Assembly (NCBI RefSeq): GCF_028401425.1
Contig: NZ_JAQOMS010000002.1
Coordinates: 4,216,001 to 4,280,000, forward strand
Reading direction: 5' to 3'
Origin: Psychrosphaera algicola
GTDB lineage: Bacteria; Pseudomonadota; Gammaproteobacteria; Enterobacterales; Alteromonadaceae
Length of the DNA stretch: 64,000 bases
Shown here: positions 51,998 through 62,800 of the stretch, one piece after another
Layout of the letters: each line of letters opens with the position of its first letter
Position numbering within the stretch: the stretch's first letter is position 1
The notes under the pieces: generated by a model
Databases searched by the model: none
What the model was told of the DNA's origin: nothing
What the model saw: only the letters and a program-made list of their open reading frames with translations
Program-made: the position numbers and the translations under genes

Positions 51998-52529
51998 TTA
52001 AGCTGATTTTTCAAAGTTAAGCATTTTCATATACTTAGCCATGTCTTCTGCAGAAGAGCTTGGTCTTACATTCTTGTCTATCATGACAATTTTACCAGCC
52101 TTGTCGATATAAAATGTATGTCGTTTAGCATAGCCCATAAAGCTCACACCATAAGCATCAGCTACGTCACCTTTAGGGTCACTCAGCAGTGGAAAGTCGG
52201 CACTCGACTCTTTTGCAAACTTCATATTCGCGTCAACTTCATCTGTGCTTGCCATAAAATACTTAACATTAAACTCTTTAAGTAGATGTCCGTTGTCAGC
52301 TAAAGATTTGCACTCTATTGTGCAGCCTGATGTAAAAGCTTTAGGGAACTAAGGCGATAATGACATTTTGTTTGCCTTTAAATTCCGATAAGGTGTAAGT
52401 CTTACCGTCACTGCCGACTAATTTAAAATCAGGGGCTAGGGCACCAACCTTGATATCGTCCGCCATAGACGACAATGAAAATGTTAAAAGCAATATAATG
52501 CCAAGTACATTTTGTAATTTAGTTTTCAT
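51998..52529 (-). CDS. Periplasmic peroxiredoxin-like protein (frameshifted)
   Basis: About 177 residues. Signal peptide (LGIILLLTFSLSSMA). Thioredoxin-fold AhpC/Bcp type: VGALAPDFKLVGSDGKTYTL, SEFKGKQNVIIALVPKAFTS, GCTIECKSLADNG with two Cys four residues apart, then FPLLSDPKGDVADAYGVSF and HTFYIDKAGKIV. An extra T near 52349 must be removed to join the two frames. It probably reduces peroxides in the periplasm. rlmA lies 37 bases upstream on the same strand. Confidence 0.85.
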
Positions 52530-52566
52530 AAAAATTCCTATTTTGGGTTAGACCGATATATACGTT

Positions 52567-53388
52567 TTATTGATAGGTATCGATCAAAAATTCAAACTCA
52601 ATATTAAGTTCTTCATTTTGTTTTAACTGTTGCAACTTATCAGGTTGAATTTTCCAACCAAATGGTGTCATTAATAACAAGTGTTCGATGTCTCGTTTGT
52701 TGACTGTGCGTGTTTCGGTTACTGTAATTTGGTCTATAAGGATAAAATCGCCTAGCGGTTCTGGCTCGTCATGAAGCTGTGGGGTTTCATAAACAAACTG
52801 TTTGAGTTGCCATAAATGTCTCGGGCCGGGAGTTACTCTAATTATCTTTCCATCTTCTGCCAATATACGGCGACACTCGGTTGCGACCAATGGTGCAAAT
52901 ACATTAACAATCGCATTTGTGGTTTTGTCCCCAAAAGGAAGGTGTGAGATGGTTGCCACACTATAGTGAACCTTGTTATTGCGCTTTGCAGCATATTTCA
53001 CAGCCGATTTTGAAATATCAACACCGTAGACGGCCTCGGCAGATAATGCGGTTTCTATTTCATTTGTATAATAACCTTCACCACAACCAAGATCGATAAT
53101 GGTCGACGGTGAAAACTGTGTGAGTAGCGTAATAATTTTGTCTCTTAAAAATTGGTAATGACCCGATGTAAGAAATTCTCTGCGTGCAAGTACCATGTTT
53201 TTATCATCACCTGGATTAAGCGATTTTTTAAGCTGCACAGGCAGTAAATTAACATAACCTTCTTTTGCAAAGTCAAAATTATGAGCATTGTCGCACGTAA
53301 GGCTGTTTTCAGATTTTTGTAATGGTGTTAAACAAATAGGGCAAATATAGTTTGGAGCTGTTCTTGGCACTATGGTCATATGGATCAT
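52567..53388 (-). CDS. rlmA: 23S rRNA (guanine-745-N1)-methyltransferase RlmA
   Basis: Intact, 273 residues from ATG 53388 (ATG 53379 also possible). N-terminal zinc ribbon YICPICLTPL and LTCDNAHNFDFAKEGYVNLL, then NPGDDKNMVLARREFLTSGH and the SAM motif IIDLGCGEGYYTNEIETAL. The RPTPGPRHLWQLKQFVYE-like segment (here RVTPGPRHLWQLKQFVYETP) is specific for RlmA. It methylates G745 of 23S rRNA. Confidence 0.94.
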   Translation of the reverse strand: MIHMTIVPRTAPNYICPICLTPLQKSENSLTCDNAHNFDFAKEGYVNLLPVQLKKSLNPGDDKNMVLARREFLTSGHYQFLRDKIITLLTQFSPSTIIDLGCGEGYYTNEIETALSAEAVYGVDISKSAVKYAAKRNNKVHYSVATISHLPFGDKTTNAIVNVFAPLVATECRRILAEDGKIIRVTPGPRHLWQLKQFVYETPQLHDEPEPLGDFILIDQITVTETRTVNKRDIEHLLLMTPFGWKIQPDKLQQLKQNEELNIEFEFLIDTYQ

Positions 53389-53518
53389 TTATCGGGTTAA
53401 AACGTTTGTCTGATTATAAACGAAAGGGGTAGTTAAGCGTGAAATTATTTCTGGTTGCTTTTTCTGACTAATAAATCAGCACTTGAACCACAAATTGTCA
53501 AAAAGTTGAAAAAGTTTC

Positions 53519-53546
53519 TTTACGTATTTGCTTCTAACAGTATAAT
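53519..53546 (+). promoter_or_regulatory. Promoter of tRNA-Trp
   Basis: TTTACG (53519-53524) and a perfect TATAAT (53541-53546) are 16 bases apart; the tRNA starts 17 bases after the -10 box. Confidence 0.6.
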
Positions 53547-53563
53547 TGGCCCGACTTCGATGC

Positions 53564-53640
53564 AGGGGCGTAGTTCCAATTGGTAGAACAGCGGTCTCCA
53601 AAACCGATGGTTGGGAGTTCGAGTCTCTCCGCCCCTGCCA
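53564..53640 (+). tRNA. tRNA-Trp (CCA anticodon)
   Basis: A 77-base cloverleaf: acceptor AGGGGCG with CGCCCCT, D arm with GTTCCAATTGGTAGAAC, anticodon stem GCGGT/ACCGA with loop CTCCAAA (anticodon CCA), T arm GGGAG-TTCGAGT-CTCTC, discriminator G and encoded CCA (53638-53640). Confidence 0.95.
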
Positions 53641-53672
53641 ATTCTTTTTTAAGAATTGTACGAAGTTAAAAT

Positions 53673-53695
53673 AAACCGCTTAAATGCGGTTTTTT
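53673..53695 (+). terminator. Terminator after tRNA-Trp
   Basis: AAACCGC (53673-53679) pairs with GCGGTTT (53686-53692) and T continues to 53695. An identical copy lies at 53827-53849, within the duplicated segment. Confidence 0.8.
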
Positions 53696-53953
53696 GTGTC
53701 TGAAATTTGTGTTTTAGATTAATAGAAGAACAGCGGTCTCCACTCTCTATAAAAGCATCGATGGTTGGGAGTTCGAGTCTCTCCGCCCCTGCCAATTCTT
53801 TTTTAAGAATTGTACGAAGTTAAAATAAACCGCTTAAATGCGGTTTTTTGTATATGGATATACTTATCCTTGAAGCCCATGGACGGAAAACGTAAAGGGT
53901 TTGTGTCTGAAATTTGTGTTTTAGATTAATAGAAGAACAGCGGTCTCCACTCT
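53694..53953 (+). repeat. 53-bp direct repeat carrying the tRNA-Trp anticodon-stem fragment
   Basis: Bases 53694-53746 recur at 53901-53953 (offset 207), each ending in GAACAGCGGTCTCCACTCT. The second copy leaves a third, smaller tRNA-Trp remnant (CAGCGGTCTCCA at 53938-53949). Confidence 0.85.
53725..53794 (+). pseudogene. Degraded duplicate of tRNA-Trp
   Basis: From CAGCGGTCTCCA (53731-53742) and again from 53759 the sequence repeats tRNA-Trp, including the T arm and CCA end, but the D arm and 5' half are lost and the anticodon loop is replaced by CTCTCTATAAAAGCAT. The 93-base segment 53605-53697 recurs exactly at 53759-53851. It cannot fold as a tRNA. Confidence 0.85.
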
Positions 53954-53973
53954 TCTTAAAAATTCGATAATTT

Positions 53974-54570
53974 CAGAACTAAAAACGTCATTCCAAAAGA
54001 GCATTAGCGATATTTGGAACCTCCAACCGAGTGCAGAGGAAGTTCATAATTCACTTTAAATTAGCTCATAAGTCCAGAACAAAAAGCGTCCTCTGCATAT
54101 TGAAGGAGATCTCAAATATCGCTTCGCGATTTTGAGATGACGAGTTTTTCTTGGAGTAAACGTCATTCCCTAGCTTGTATTATGAGTCGAGCCAAAGCGA
54201 TATTTGGGATCTTCAACCAAGTGCTGAGGAATAGCATGTTTCACCTTGCAGGCAGCTCAAAAGTCCAGAACTAAAAACGTCATTCCAAAAGAGCATTAGC
54301 GATATTTGGAACCTCCAACCGAGTGCAGAGGAAGTTATAGAATCAGCGACTCTGACCCCACAGGTCTGAGGAAGTTCATAATTCACTTTAAATTAGCTCA
54401 TAAGTCCAAAACAAAAACGTCCTCTGCATATTGAAGGAGATCTCAAATATCGCTTCGCGATTTTGAGATGACGAGTTTTTCCTGCAGTAAACGTCATTCC
54501 CTAACTTGTAATATGAGTCGAGCCAAAGCGATATTTGGGATCTTCAACCAAGTGCTGAGGAAGTGTAACC
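53974..54570 (+). repeat. Left block of non-coding repeats
   Basis: Units with AACGTCATTCC, GCGATATTTGG, CAACCGAGTGCAGAGG, and GGAGATCTCAAATATCGC occur twice each. 53974-54044 recurs at 54266-54336; the following GTTCATAATTCAC...GATGACGAG segment recurs about 330 bases later. GCGACTCTGACCCCACAGG near 54345-54365 is the reverse complement of a motif in the right block. No coding capacity. Confidence 0.85.
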
Positions 54571-55143
54571 CTTCCACCTAAGTCTAATTGCAAAAATTGG
54601 AGATTGGTTGTCTACTCCAAAATCGAAATTGTTTAATTTGAGCCTTCAAATATGTACTACTCAATTTGGTTAAGCAAACCGCCAGCCAAAAAGCGTAATT
54701 TAGACTATGGTTTACTAATCATTTTAATTTAGAACTGAAAAACTACGTAATAGCACTTAAATATTACTAAATTTACTAGGGTTTAATAGATTGGATTGAC
54801 ACCTTGGTTAACCAATTTTTGGGTTTTTTGTTTTAAACGAGATCTAGTAAGGCAGGTTAAATAGTTATTAAAAAATAAATAATTTTGACCAATAATGTTA
54901 TTTTATTGTTATTTAAGGGTTTTATTTTTGGCCAGCCTCTTGGTCATACCAAAATGTTAAAAATGTTAGTTATTTGCCTTTATTATTGTTTGAAATCTAA
55001 TCGGTAATGTATTATAAAGTTGTTAACCAAAACTGGTAAATAAAAATAAACTTAAAAAGGTTTGGTAAAGCATCGGGTGGTATTTTGGTAAAACCAAAAG
55101 GGCACACACTTAAACAACATGAATCAACAGGGGTTATTCATAC
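54571..55143 (+). other. Long AT-rich leader region of the TonB receptor gene
   Basis: 573 bases without a gene. It holds several TTGGT/ACCAA inverted repeats described separately and long A/T runs; no confident -35/-10 pair was chosen. Confidence 0.6.
54804..55099 (+). promoter_or_regulatory. Array of TTGGT-N2-3-ACCAA operator-like sites upstream of the TonB receptor
   Basis: TTGGT-TA-ACCAA at 54804-54815, TTGGT-CAT-ACCAA at 54940-54952, TTTTGGT-AAA-ACCAAAA at 55083-55099, plus a looser AACCA/TGGT pair near 55024-55038. The 3-base-spaced form matches operators of FadR-subfamily GntR regulators such as PdhR. The last site is 44 bases before ATG 55144. Confidence 0.55.
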
Positions 55144-58100
55144 ATGAAACTCAATAAAATAATTACTGCACTTCGCTCGCAGAATTCATTTAGCCGCAAA
55201 TTATATGCGTCATCGTTAGCTGCACTATTAGTAGCAACACCAACTTATGCTGCTGAAGAAGCTGGATCAGAAAAAGTTTCAGAGGATGATGTCGAAGTTA
55301 TTCAAGTCAGGGGTATTCGTGGGTCGTTAGCAAGTGCATTGGCAGCTAAAAGAAGTGCTACTAGCATAATCGAAGTTATTGATGCTGAAGACATCGGTAA
55401 ATTACCAGACCAAAACCTTGCAGAGGTTTTAGAAAACATCACAGGTGTTCAAATAACACGTACAGCGGGTGTTGGTTCAGGTGTACAAATCCGTGGTAGT
55501 AATAGTAACCGCGTAGAAATTAACGGTGCGGCCACAGTTGGCACAGGTGATGGCCGTAGCGGAATGAAATTTGAAGATCTTTCAGCCGCCATTATTGCTG
55601 GCGTTGAGATTATTAAATCTTCAGAAGCTAAAACAACAGAAGGTTCTGTAGGTGGTACAGTTAACCTTAAAACTATCCGCCCACTCGCGTTATCGGAAAC
55701 TCTAGGGTCAATTCGTGTTCAAGGTGAAGACAGCAGCCTTACAACTGATGGTATTATGCCACGTATTTCAGGTGCGTATGGTGACAACTGGGAAACAGAT
55801 GCTGGTAAATTTGGTTTTGTTGTAAGCGGTAGCTTCTCAAAACAAGAAGCTACGTCGTTCCGTCCTCGCGTCGACCGTGATGGTAGTCTTGTTGAAAACG
55901 TAAATGCTGATGTTTATCGCAGTGGCTCTCTTGAAGACCAAGCGACCAAGCGTCCGGTAGCACAGTCATTTGACTTCCTTGGTATTCAGTTTTTAAACCA
56001 AGAATTAGAAAATTTCGAATACGAAACGACTAATATTGCTACTGCTTTTGAATTTGCACCTAACGACAATATGAAATTTTTCTTTGATACTGTATTAACT
56101 GACTATGAAATTCGTCAAGACAGTACTCGTGTACAAGGTTCTGGTGTAAGTGCGGTACTAAACTATAACTTACCAACTCAATTCGAAACGGTAAACTTTG
56201 GTTCTTTAGATGGTGTTCAATTAGGCAGCATTCAAGCCGCTACTAAAGGTACAATCCAACCTAACCTTTCAGTTGATGATGATGATCCAAACTTACGTTT
56301 TAACAGTGATACAAATGCACGTGTTACCGATACTAAATTGTTCAGATTTGGTGGTGAATGGCAAGGTGACGACTTGTTTGCAAGCTTTGAAATTTCAAGC
56401 ACAAGCTCAAGCACAGTTACTCCACAATTAAATACACAGTTAAACTTCTTAAACCCAAATGCACCATTAGACGGCTTAGATGCGGATGGCAATCCAACGT
56501 CAAGCACGAGTAATGACAATGCTGTACCATTTATTTATGACTTAACAGGCGGCTCATTAGCATTTGGTATCGATTTTGACTCACCTTATGCTCCATCGGT
56601 TGCTGACTTATTAAATCCTGCAAACGTTGTTTTAGACCAAGTTGATTTAAGCCGAAGCACAACTGAAAACTCAGATGACTCGTTCCGAGCTGATTTTAGT
56701 TACTACCTAGAAGATGTTATTACGTCAGTTGATTTTGGGTACCGTTATAACAATACAAAACACGAATCTGTTGGGATCTCTGACCGTATTGGTGGATTCT
56801 CTAAATTAGTAGATAGTCCTGCCGGCACATTGTTTGAAGAGCTACTTGTTGCTGGTCCAAGTCACTTTGGCGACGCTGATGGTCGTGAACTTGCGCATCG
56901 TAACTTCCTTATTGTTGACCCTGACCGCGCATTTAGCGATCCAGATGGCACATTAGCAATTATTGAAGCGGCAATGTTGGCACATGGTGGTAACCAAGAT
57001 TATTCAAATCTAACGCCATCAACAACGGCTTCATTTAGTATTGAAGAAGCAACACATGCTTTATACGCTCAAGCGAATTTTGAATATGAAATGATCCGCG
57101 GTAACGTTGGTGTGCGTCATGTTTCTACTGAGATTGAAGCAACAGGTAATACTGTTATCGACTCTGTTGTAACGCCTGTTGTGACTAAAGGTGATTACAG
57201 CTTTGTATTGCCTCGAATCAATGTTATTGCTGATGTTACTGACGACGTTGTCGTACGTGCATCTTGGGGCAAAGATATTCACCGTCCTTCATTTGGAAGA
57301 CTCAATACGTCGGTATCTTTTGGTACAAATGAAAATAGTTCATTGAATATAGGTAACCCTAACTTGGCTCCAGAAGAAGTATCTACTTTTGATATTTCTG
57401 CGGAATGGTATTTTGCTGAAGCGGCCGCTGTAAGCATCGGTTACTTCAAAAAGAAATTTCAAATCTATTTGTTACAAATGGCGAAAGTGCTGCACTTGAT
57501 GCAAATGGCTGGCGCGAAACTGACCCATCTTGTCCTGATGGCGGTATGTGGAACCCTGCGGTTCAGCCTGATGTGTTAGGAGATCCAAATACAACTGGTC
57601 TTTGTGTTGATATCGAGACATTCAAAAATGATTCTGCTAAGACAACACAAACAGGTATCGAAATGGCGATTCAATATGACTTGTCTGAATTTGAATCTGA
57701 GTTAGGTTGGGCGTCTGGTTTTGGTATCATGGCTAACTACAGCATTCAAGAGTACACAGGTGGTTCTGAAGTTAATACTTCAGCAGGTCGTGGTACTGAT
57801 ATCTTCAATGCGATTAACGGTATTTATGATGACAGTAAATTTGTTGAAGTTACTGCGGTTCAAGGTCTATTAGACTTCTCTGAAAACGCGTATAACATCA
57901 CAGCTTACTACGAAAAATATGGTCTATCTGCTAGAATGCGTTATACATGGCGTGAAGCGTACCGTACTGACGATACAGCTGCTGGTGCATCACGTAACTC
58001 TACACTTGGCTTCCCTGTTTATACTCATGATAGAGGCCAGCTTAACGCAAGCGTAAGCTATGACGTAAACGAACAGTTAAACGTTGGTGTTGAAGCGGTT

Positions 58101-58211
58101 AACCTTACTGAGTCAGACATTACACAGTCTTGTGTAAATGAAGGCGCATTATTATGCTTCCAAGGTCTTACAGACCGTCGTATCACTGTAGGTGCTACAT
58201 ACAAGTTCTAA
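55144..58211 (+). CDS. TonB-dependent receptor, probably for alginate oligosaccharides (frameshifted)
   Basis: About 1023 residues. Signal peptide (ASSLAALLVATPTYA), TonB-box region (EDDVEVIQVRG), plug domain with SATSIIEVIDAEDIGKLPDQ, NLAEVLENITGVQITRTAGV and EGSVGGTVNLKT, then a long barrel. An A-run break near 57454 (A5 should be A6) gives KKEISNLFVTNGESAALDAN and a short shifted window until the next frame, ending in GLTDRRITVGATYKF, the typical terminal strand. TonB receptors of this size in Alteromonadales import polysaccharide fragments. The alginate assignment rests on the PL6 neighbour. Upstream operators suggest carbohydrate control. Confidence 0.88.
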
Positions 58212-58257
58212 TAACAAGTTTGACTTGTTAAATTAGAAAGCTAATTAATTAGCTCTT

Positions 58258-58290
58258 AAAAAGCCTGGATTTCATAATCCGGGCTTTTTT
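58258..58290 (+). terminator. Terminator after the TonB receptor gene
   Basis: AAAGCCTGGATT pairs with AATCCGGGCTTT with one mismatch over a short loop, followed by six T (58285-58290). Confidence 0.85.
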
Positions 58291-58344
58291 GTTTTTCGAT
58301 AATGTGAACAGGTTAGAAGCGAAGTTTGACTTTCCGCTGCACGC

Positions 58345-59066
58345 TCCCGTCATATCAAAATCGCGAAGCGGCATTTGAGATCTCCTTCAAGCACTGATGA
58401 CGTTTTTCTGTTGATTTGTAGTTAACAATGAGGGTTTTTGTTCTGATAATTGTGAGCCAATTTAAGGCGAATTATGAACTTCCTCTGCACTTGGTTGAGA
58501 CCTGTGGGGTCAGAGTCGCTGATTCTATAAATTCCTCTGCACTTGGTTGGAGATCCCTAATATCGCTTTGGCTCTTTTGGGATGACGTTTTTCTGTTAAT
58601 TTGTAGTTAACAATGACGGTTTTTGTTCTGATTATTGTGAGCCAATTTAAGGCGAATTATGAACTTCCTCTGCAATTGGTTGAGACCTGTGGGGTCAGAG
58701 TCGCTGATTCTATAAATTCCTCTGCACTTGGTTGGAGATCCCTAATATCGCTTTGGCTCTTTTGGGATGACGTTTTTCTGTTGATTTGTAGTTAACAATG
58801 ACGTTTTTCTGTTGATTTGTAGTTAACAATGACGGTTTTTGTTCTGATTATTGTGAGCCAATTTAAGGCGAATTATGAACTTCCTCTGCACTTGGTTGAG
58901 ACCTGTGGGGTCAGAGTCACTGATTCTATAAATTCCTCTGCACTTGGTTGGAGATCCCTAATATCGCTTTGGCTCTTTTGGGATGACGTTTTTCTGCTGA
59001 CTTGTAGTTAACAATGACGTTTTTCAGTTGATTTGTAGTTAACAATGACGGTTTTTGTTCTGGACT
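58345..59066 (-). repeat. Right block of tandem non-coding repeats, inverted relative to the left block
   Basis: About three units of 185 bases (starting near 58430, 58615 and 58831; the second is followed by an extra 31-base piece) read, on the minus strand, like the left block: GAGATCTCAAAT.GC, CAAGTGCAGAGGAA, GCGACTCTGACCCCACAGG, TCATAATTCGCC. Unit 1 to 3 are nearly identical. The 60-codon open frames inside are by-products of the repeat. Confidence 0.85.
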
Positions 59067-59149
59067 AATAAGCCGTTTCAAGCAAAATTAACGCTTTACG
59101 ACGTAGTTAGAAGATAGCAACATTCTTTATAATGCGGTGGGTACAAAAA

Positions 59150-59175
59150 AGGCCGTGCTATATAGACAACGGCCT
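59150..59175 (-). terminator. Terminator after the 59.2 kb outer-membrane protein gene
   Basis: AGGCCGT (59150-59156) with ACGGCCT (59169-59175); on the minus strand a U-run of six follows. Confidence 0.8.
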
Positions 59176-59203
59176 GTTGTAGTACTAAGTCACATAAACC
59201 TAG

Positions 59204-59770
59204 TTAATGGGTGAAATCTCCAAGTGGAATTGTAAGCATGACACCGAGGTGAGAATTTTCACTGGTAATGAACGCGTTGAGAGTTAATCCAATCCCAACG
59301 TATTTACCAAATACTGCACTTAGATGGAGGGGCAGGCCCACTCTATAGCCTTCGACACTATCACAAAGGTCATAGGTCGAACTTCCCCATCCACCAGAGG
59401 GACTCTTTTCTGTAAAACAATTACTTGTCCAGGTCCCTTTAGCAAGCCCAAGACCAACGCCAGCTTCAAAATAACCTAAACGTTTAGTCGAGGTCCAATT
59501 TTTGGTGATAGCAATTGTTTTAACTTCTGGGTTTAAGATTTTGTCATTAGCTCGATCTTTGGCATAAGACAAAATACGAAAATCTTCATAATTACTGAAC
59601 TCTATTGCCCAATTGGATTTAAGATCACCGAATTTAATGTTTGTTTTTACGCCCATTAAATCTTCTCCACCGCCACCGAAACTAAGCTCCAGCCATGAAT
59701 TTGTGTTTTCTGCAGTTGCAGGGTTTGTGAATACAGTAAGTCCTAACAATATTGTTGATAATAAACGCAT
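59204..59770 (-). CDS. Small outer-membrane barrel-like protein, unknown
   Basis: Intact, 188 residues. Signal peptide (MRLLSTILLGLTVFTNPATA). The mature part alternates like a beta-barrel (SWLELSFGGGGEDLMGVKTN, NWAIEFSNYEDF, GYFEAGVGLGLAKGTWTS, VGIGLTLNAFITSENSHLGV) and has two Cys that may pair. I recognise no family. It lies between the right repeat block and the PL6 gene, on the same strand as PL6 and 109 bases after it; a terminator separates them. Confidence 0.65.
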   Translation of the reverse strand: MRLLSTILLGLTVFTNPATAENTNSWLELSFGGGGEDLMGVKTNIKFGDLKSNWAIEFSNYEDFRILSYAKDRANDKILNPEVKTIAITKNWTSTKRLGYFEAGVGLGLAKGTWTSNCFTEKSPSGGWGSSTYDLCDSVEGYRVGLPLHLSAVFGKYVGIGLTLNAFITSENSHLGVMLTIPLGDFTH

Positions 59771-59820
59771 AAAACATCCATATTTGTCAGCAAGTTTGCC
59801 GAGTTGTAATGTATAAAAAA

Positions 59821-59846
59821 GGGTTGTTGAATATATTCAACAACCC
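59821..59846 (-). terminator. Terminator after the PL6 gene
   Basis: A perfect 26-base palindrome, GGGTTGTTGAATA with TATTCAACAACCC (59821-59846), followed on the minus strand by TTTTTTAT. Confidence 0.88.
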
Positions 59847-59879
59847 CAGTTTCAATTCCATTTGTTAAGGAACTGAGTG

Positions 59880-62800
59880 TTAGTCGTCTTCCGCTGATTG
59901 AGATTCAGCTGGGGACAATGGGTGCGAAACTAAACGTATGCTATCGAAAAATGCTTCTGTACCTTCAGCAGGCATTCCTTGATAACTTAGTTCAAACTCA
60001 TCCACTCGGATCTCTGCGCCAGTTGTTGTTTTAAACTGTGCAAATACCGTTAAGCTAGTATTAGGCCCACTATTAAAAGATAGGCTGTCTTTATAAAAAC
60101 TATCATCACCTTTTTCATTACCAGCGCTCTTTAACTCTGAATAAACAGAATCTTTTTGAGCGACCCAGCTTGATGAATCGGAAATGTCAGTGGCTGATGA
60201 TACGCCAAATACAATAGACGAGTCATTATTGTCACTTTTGTACAAATTGTATATAGATAGGTTATAGCTTGTATTTGCTTCTACAGTTACAGTTTGGGCA
60301 ATATACGGGTCATGTGGCGTACCTGAATCATCAGAGTTATACTTAAATTTGATTGACCCATCGGCGCCACCAGAGGAGTTGCTTGAGTCTTGTACCTGAC
60401 CAATACCTGTACCTTCAACTACTGTCCAATCGTCCTGATCGTCATCAAAGTTTGGATTTAGGATAGCCGCTTTATTAGTCACCATATCATCCACAGATGC
60501 TGTGATCACAGCTGAAGTACCATTGCCAGAATTAAAGCTAACAGAGCTAAACCCATAACTACTCGACGTTCGTTCAGCAGCATAGGTTTGACCATCAACG
60601 GTAACAGCGAGTTTCGCTGAACCTTTCATAAATGCAGACAACGTATAGTTTGTATTTGCCGTAACGGTTACCGTTTGACTCACTGCTGCCGAATTACTAT
60701 CTAAAACTAAGCTGTTTCCACGAGAGAATACATCGTCGTTTGTTGTAATTGCTGCGCCAGTGCCACCAGTGTCAGTCCAACCGGTCAAATCACCGCTGTC
60801 AAAGTCATGATTCGCGATATTAACACTTTGTACATAGACTTTTCCTGGCGTAGGGCGATAGCCTTTTGGACCTACATCAGCTGAGGAAAGTGGCGTCAAT
60901 GACGCAGTATCGGCAATATCTTCGTTAGCACCTGATGGTGTCGAACCTGAGCGCGGTTGACCATCAATATCGGTGGTAGGCAATGAGAAATCTCCGGTAT
61001 CAACATTTAAATCAGCAAAAATGTCAGGCGTATTTGAACTGCTTCGATAAATAGTATCTGCGCCTCGTTCAAACATGACGTCTACATAATTAAACCCTGA
61101 TGTATTCGCTTCTGTCACATCATCATTATCAGAAAAACCTTGACCAAATACGTAATTACCAGCAAAAGTTGAACTACTCGGCATGTCTTCGCCATTAGTG
61201 CGGATTACTGGCCCGATTGCATCTGCGATAATGTTATTGACAAAATATACGCCTTCAGGTGCTTCGTCGTTTTTGCCACCGTAGACATTCAGGCTGTTTA
61301 CGCTATCCACAATTGTATTGTGGGCAACTAATACGTTTTCGACGTTTTGATACCCGTTTTCAGTGTCTTCTGCGCCATCACCAGCGGTTAAAACGATCCC
61401 ACCGTTCCAGTTAGAACTTAGGTATCTTGCCCCTGAACGTAGTTGTTAACAACCGTATGACCATCATCAACTAAACGAATACCACCTGAGAATGGGTTGT
61501 CATCACCAAATACGAAGTTATTGCTAATTGTTGCTCTAGCGCCATGACGGTTAACAATTGAACCATTACTGTCTCGAATGGTATTGTTGCGAATGGTATT
61601 GTCTGCCGATTTGTTTGAAATAACCTCAGCTTCACCTTGAATACGTTCAAAGTAATTATTTTCAAGCGTGGAAAAGGATGGAGCGGAGTGAGTCGTACTC
61701 AATCCTAATCGCACACCTTCGTATTCATTGTCACTACTGCCAGCATAACCACGACCAAATGCCGGTGGACGGTCGCCAAAGTAGTTGTAGTCTATTTGGG
61801 CACGATCTTCAGGGAAGCCACTTGTTGCAAATGTATCCTCATCAATCCAACGAGGAAGAACTAATAGAGCGCCTCGTGACTCTTTTCCAGAGAACCAACT
61901 GTGGTCGATACGGTTATATTGACCATAATATTCGACCCATTTTGAGCTGCTAAAGTCGCCACCGTCCATATCGATAATAGAGACTTCAGTTACTCGACAA
62001 TAATTACAATAGGTCTCTTTTTCAAACTTGATAATTGAGCTGCCAGTTTCGCCGTCTCTGAAGACAAAACCTTGGATAACAACGTGTTCGCCCCCAATGC
62101 GCACAGAAATTTCACCATTATTAATAATCGCTTTCCCAGGATGCTCAGCGGCGACTGTAATTGGTTTATCGGCGGTTCCCATGCCTTCAACTCGTAACTC
62201 TAGGTCTCCAGAGTAAGTACCATCGGCAAGACATAAGGTATCTCCAGCAACTAAATCTTCTGCTGCATCTTCTAAAGCCGAAACAGAACTTACTGTTTGC
62301 GTACAATTTACAACGGGCACTGCATCGGTATATCCGTCGATATGGTTGCCGCCTTCTGCGGCACTAAAGCCATTTGAAGTGCTTACAACGGCTGCGCCTT
62401 TTATCGTAATAACCAAATCGGTTGTTGTATTATCTGTCGAAGTTACGGTTATTGTATCGGTAAGCGTATCGTTTTCACCTAATAGAGCTGCTACCGATGA
62501 ATTTGTTTCATCAACTGAATATGTCCATTCGCCATTGGCATTTATTGAAAATGTGCCGTAAGTGGTTACGACATCAGTTTGAATTTGAGCTGCACTTTCT
62601 CCGTCGTCAGCATCACTAATGGTGATTGTTCCCGTAATATCGTCTGTCGTATCATTTGTAACACTAGCGGTGAGATCACCACTAAAAGTCGCTGCTGAGT
62701 TTTGAGCTACAACACCTGAGATAGTGACCGCGATTGTACCTGTTGTGCCATCTGCTGTAGTGATAGTAATAGAGTCAGTTAAGGTGGCTGTCGCAGCGAG

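Noticed and set aside
58428..59011. Three 60-codon open frames with nearly identical sequence
   Set aside because: They lie one per unit in the tandem repeat block, have no ribosome binding site and no family; they are by-products of the repeat.
53974..59066. Repeat blocks as a CRISPR array
   Set aside because: Units are about 185-330 bases, long and adjacent, without short repeats alternating with unique spacers, and no cas gene is present.
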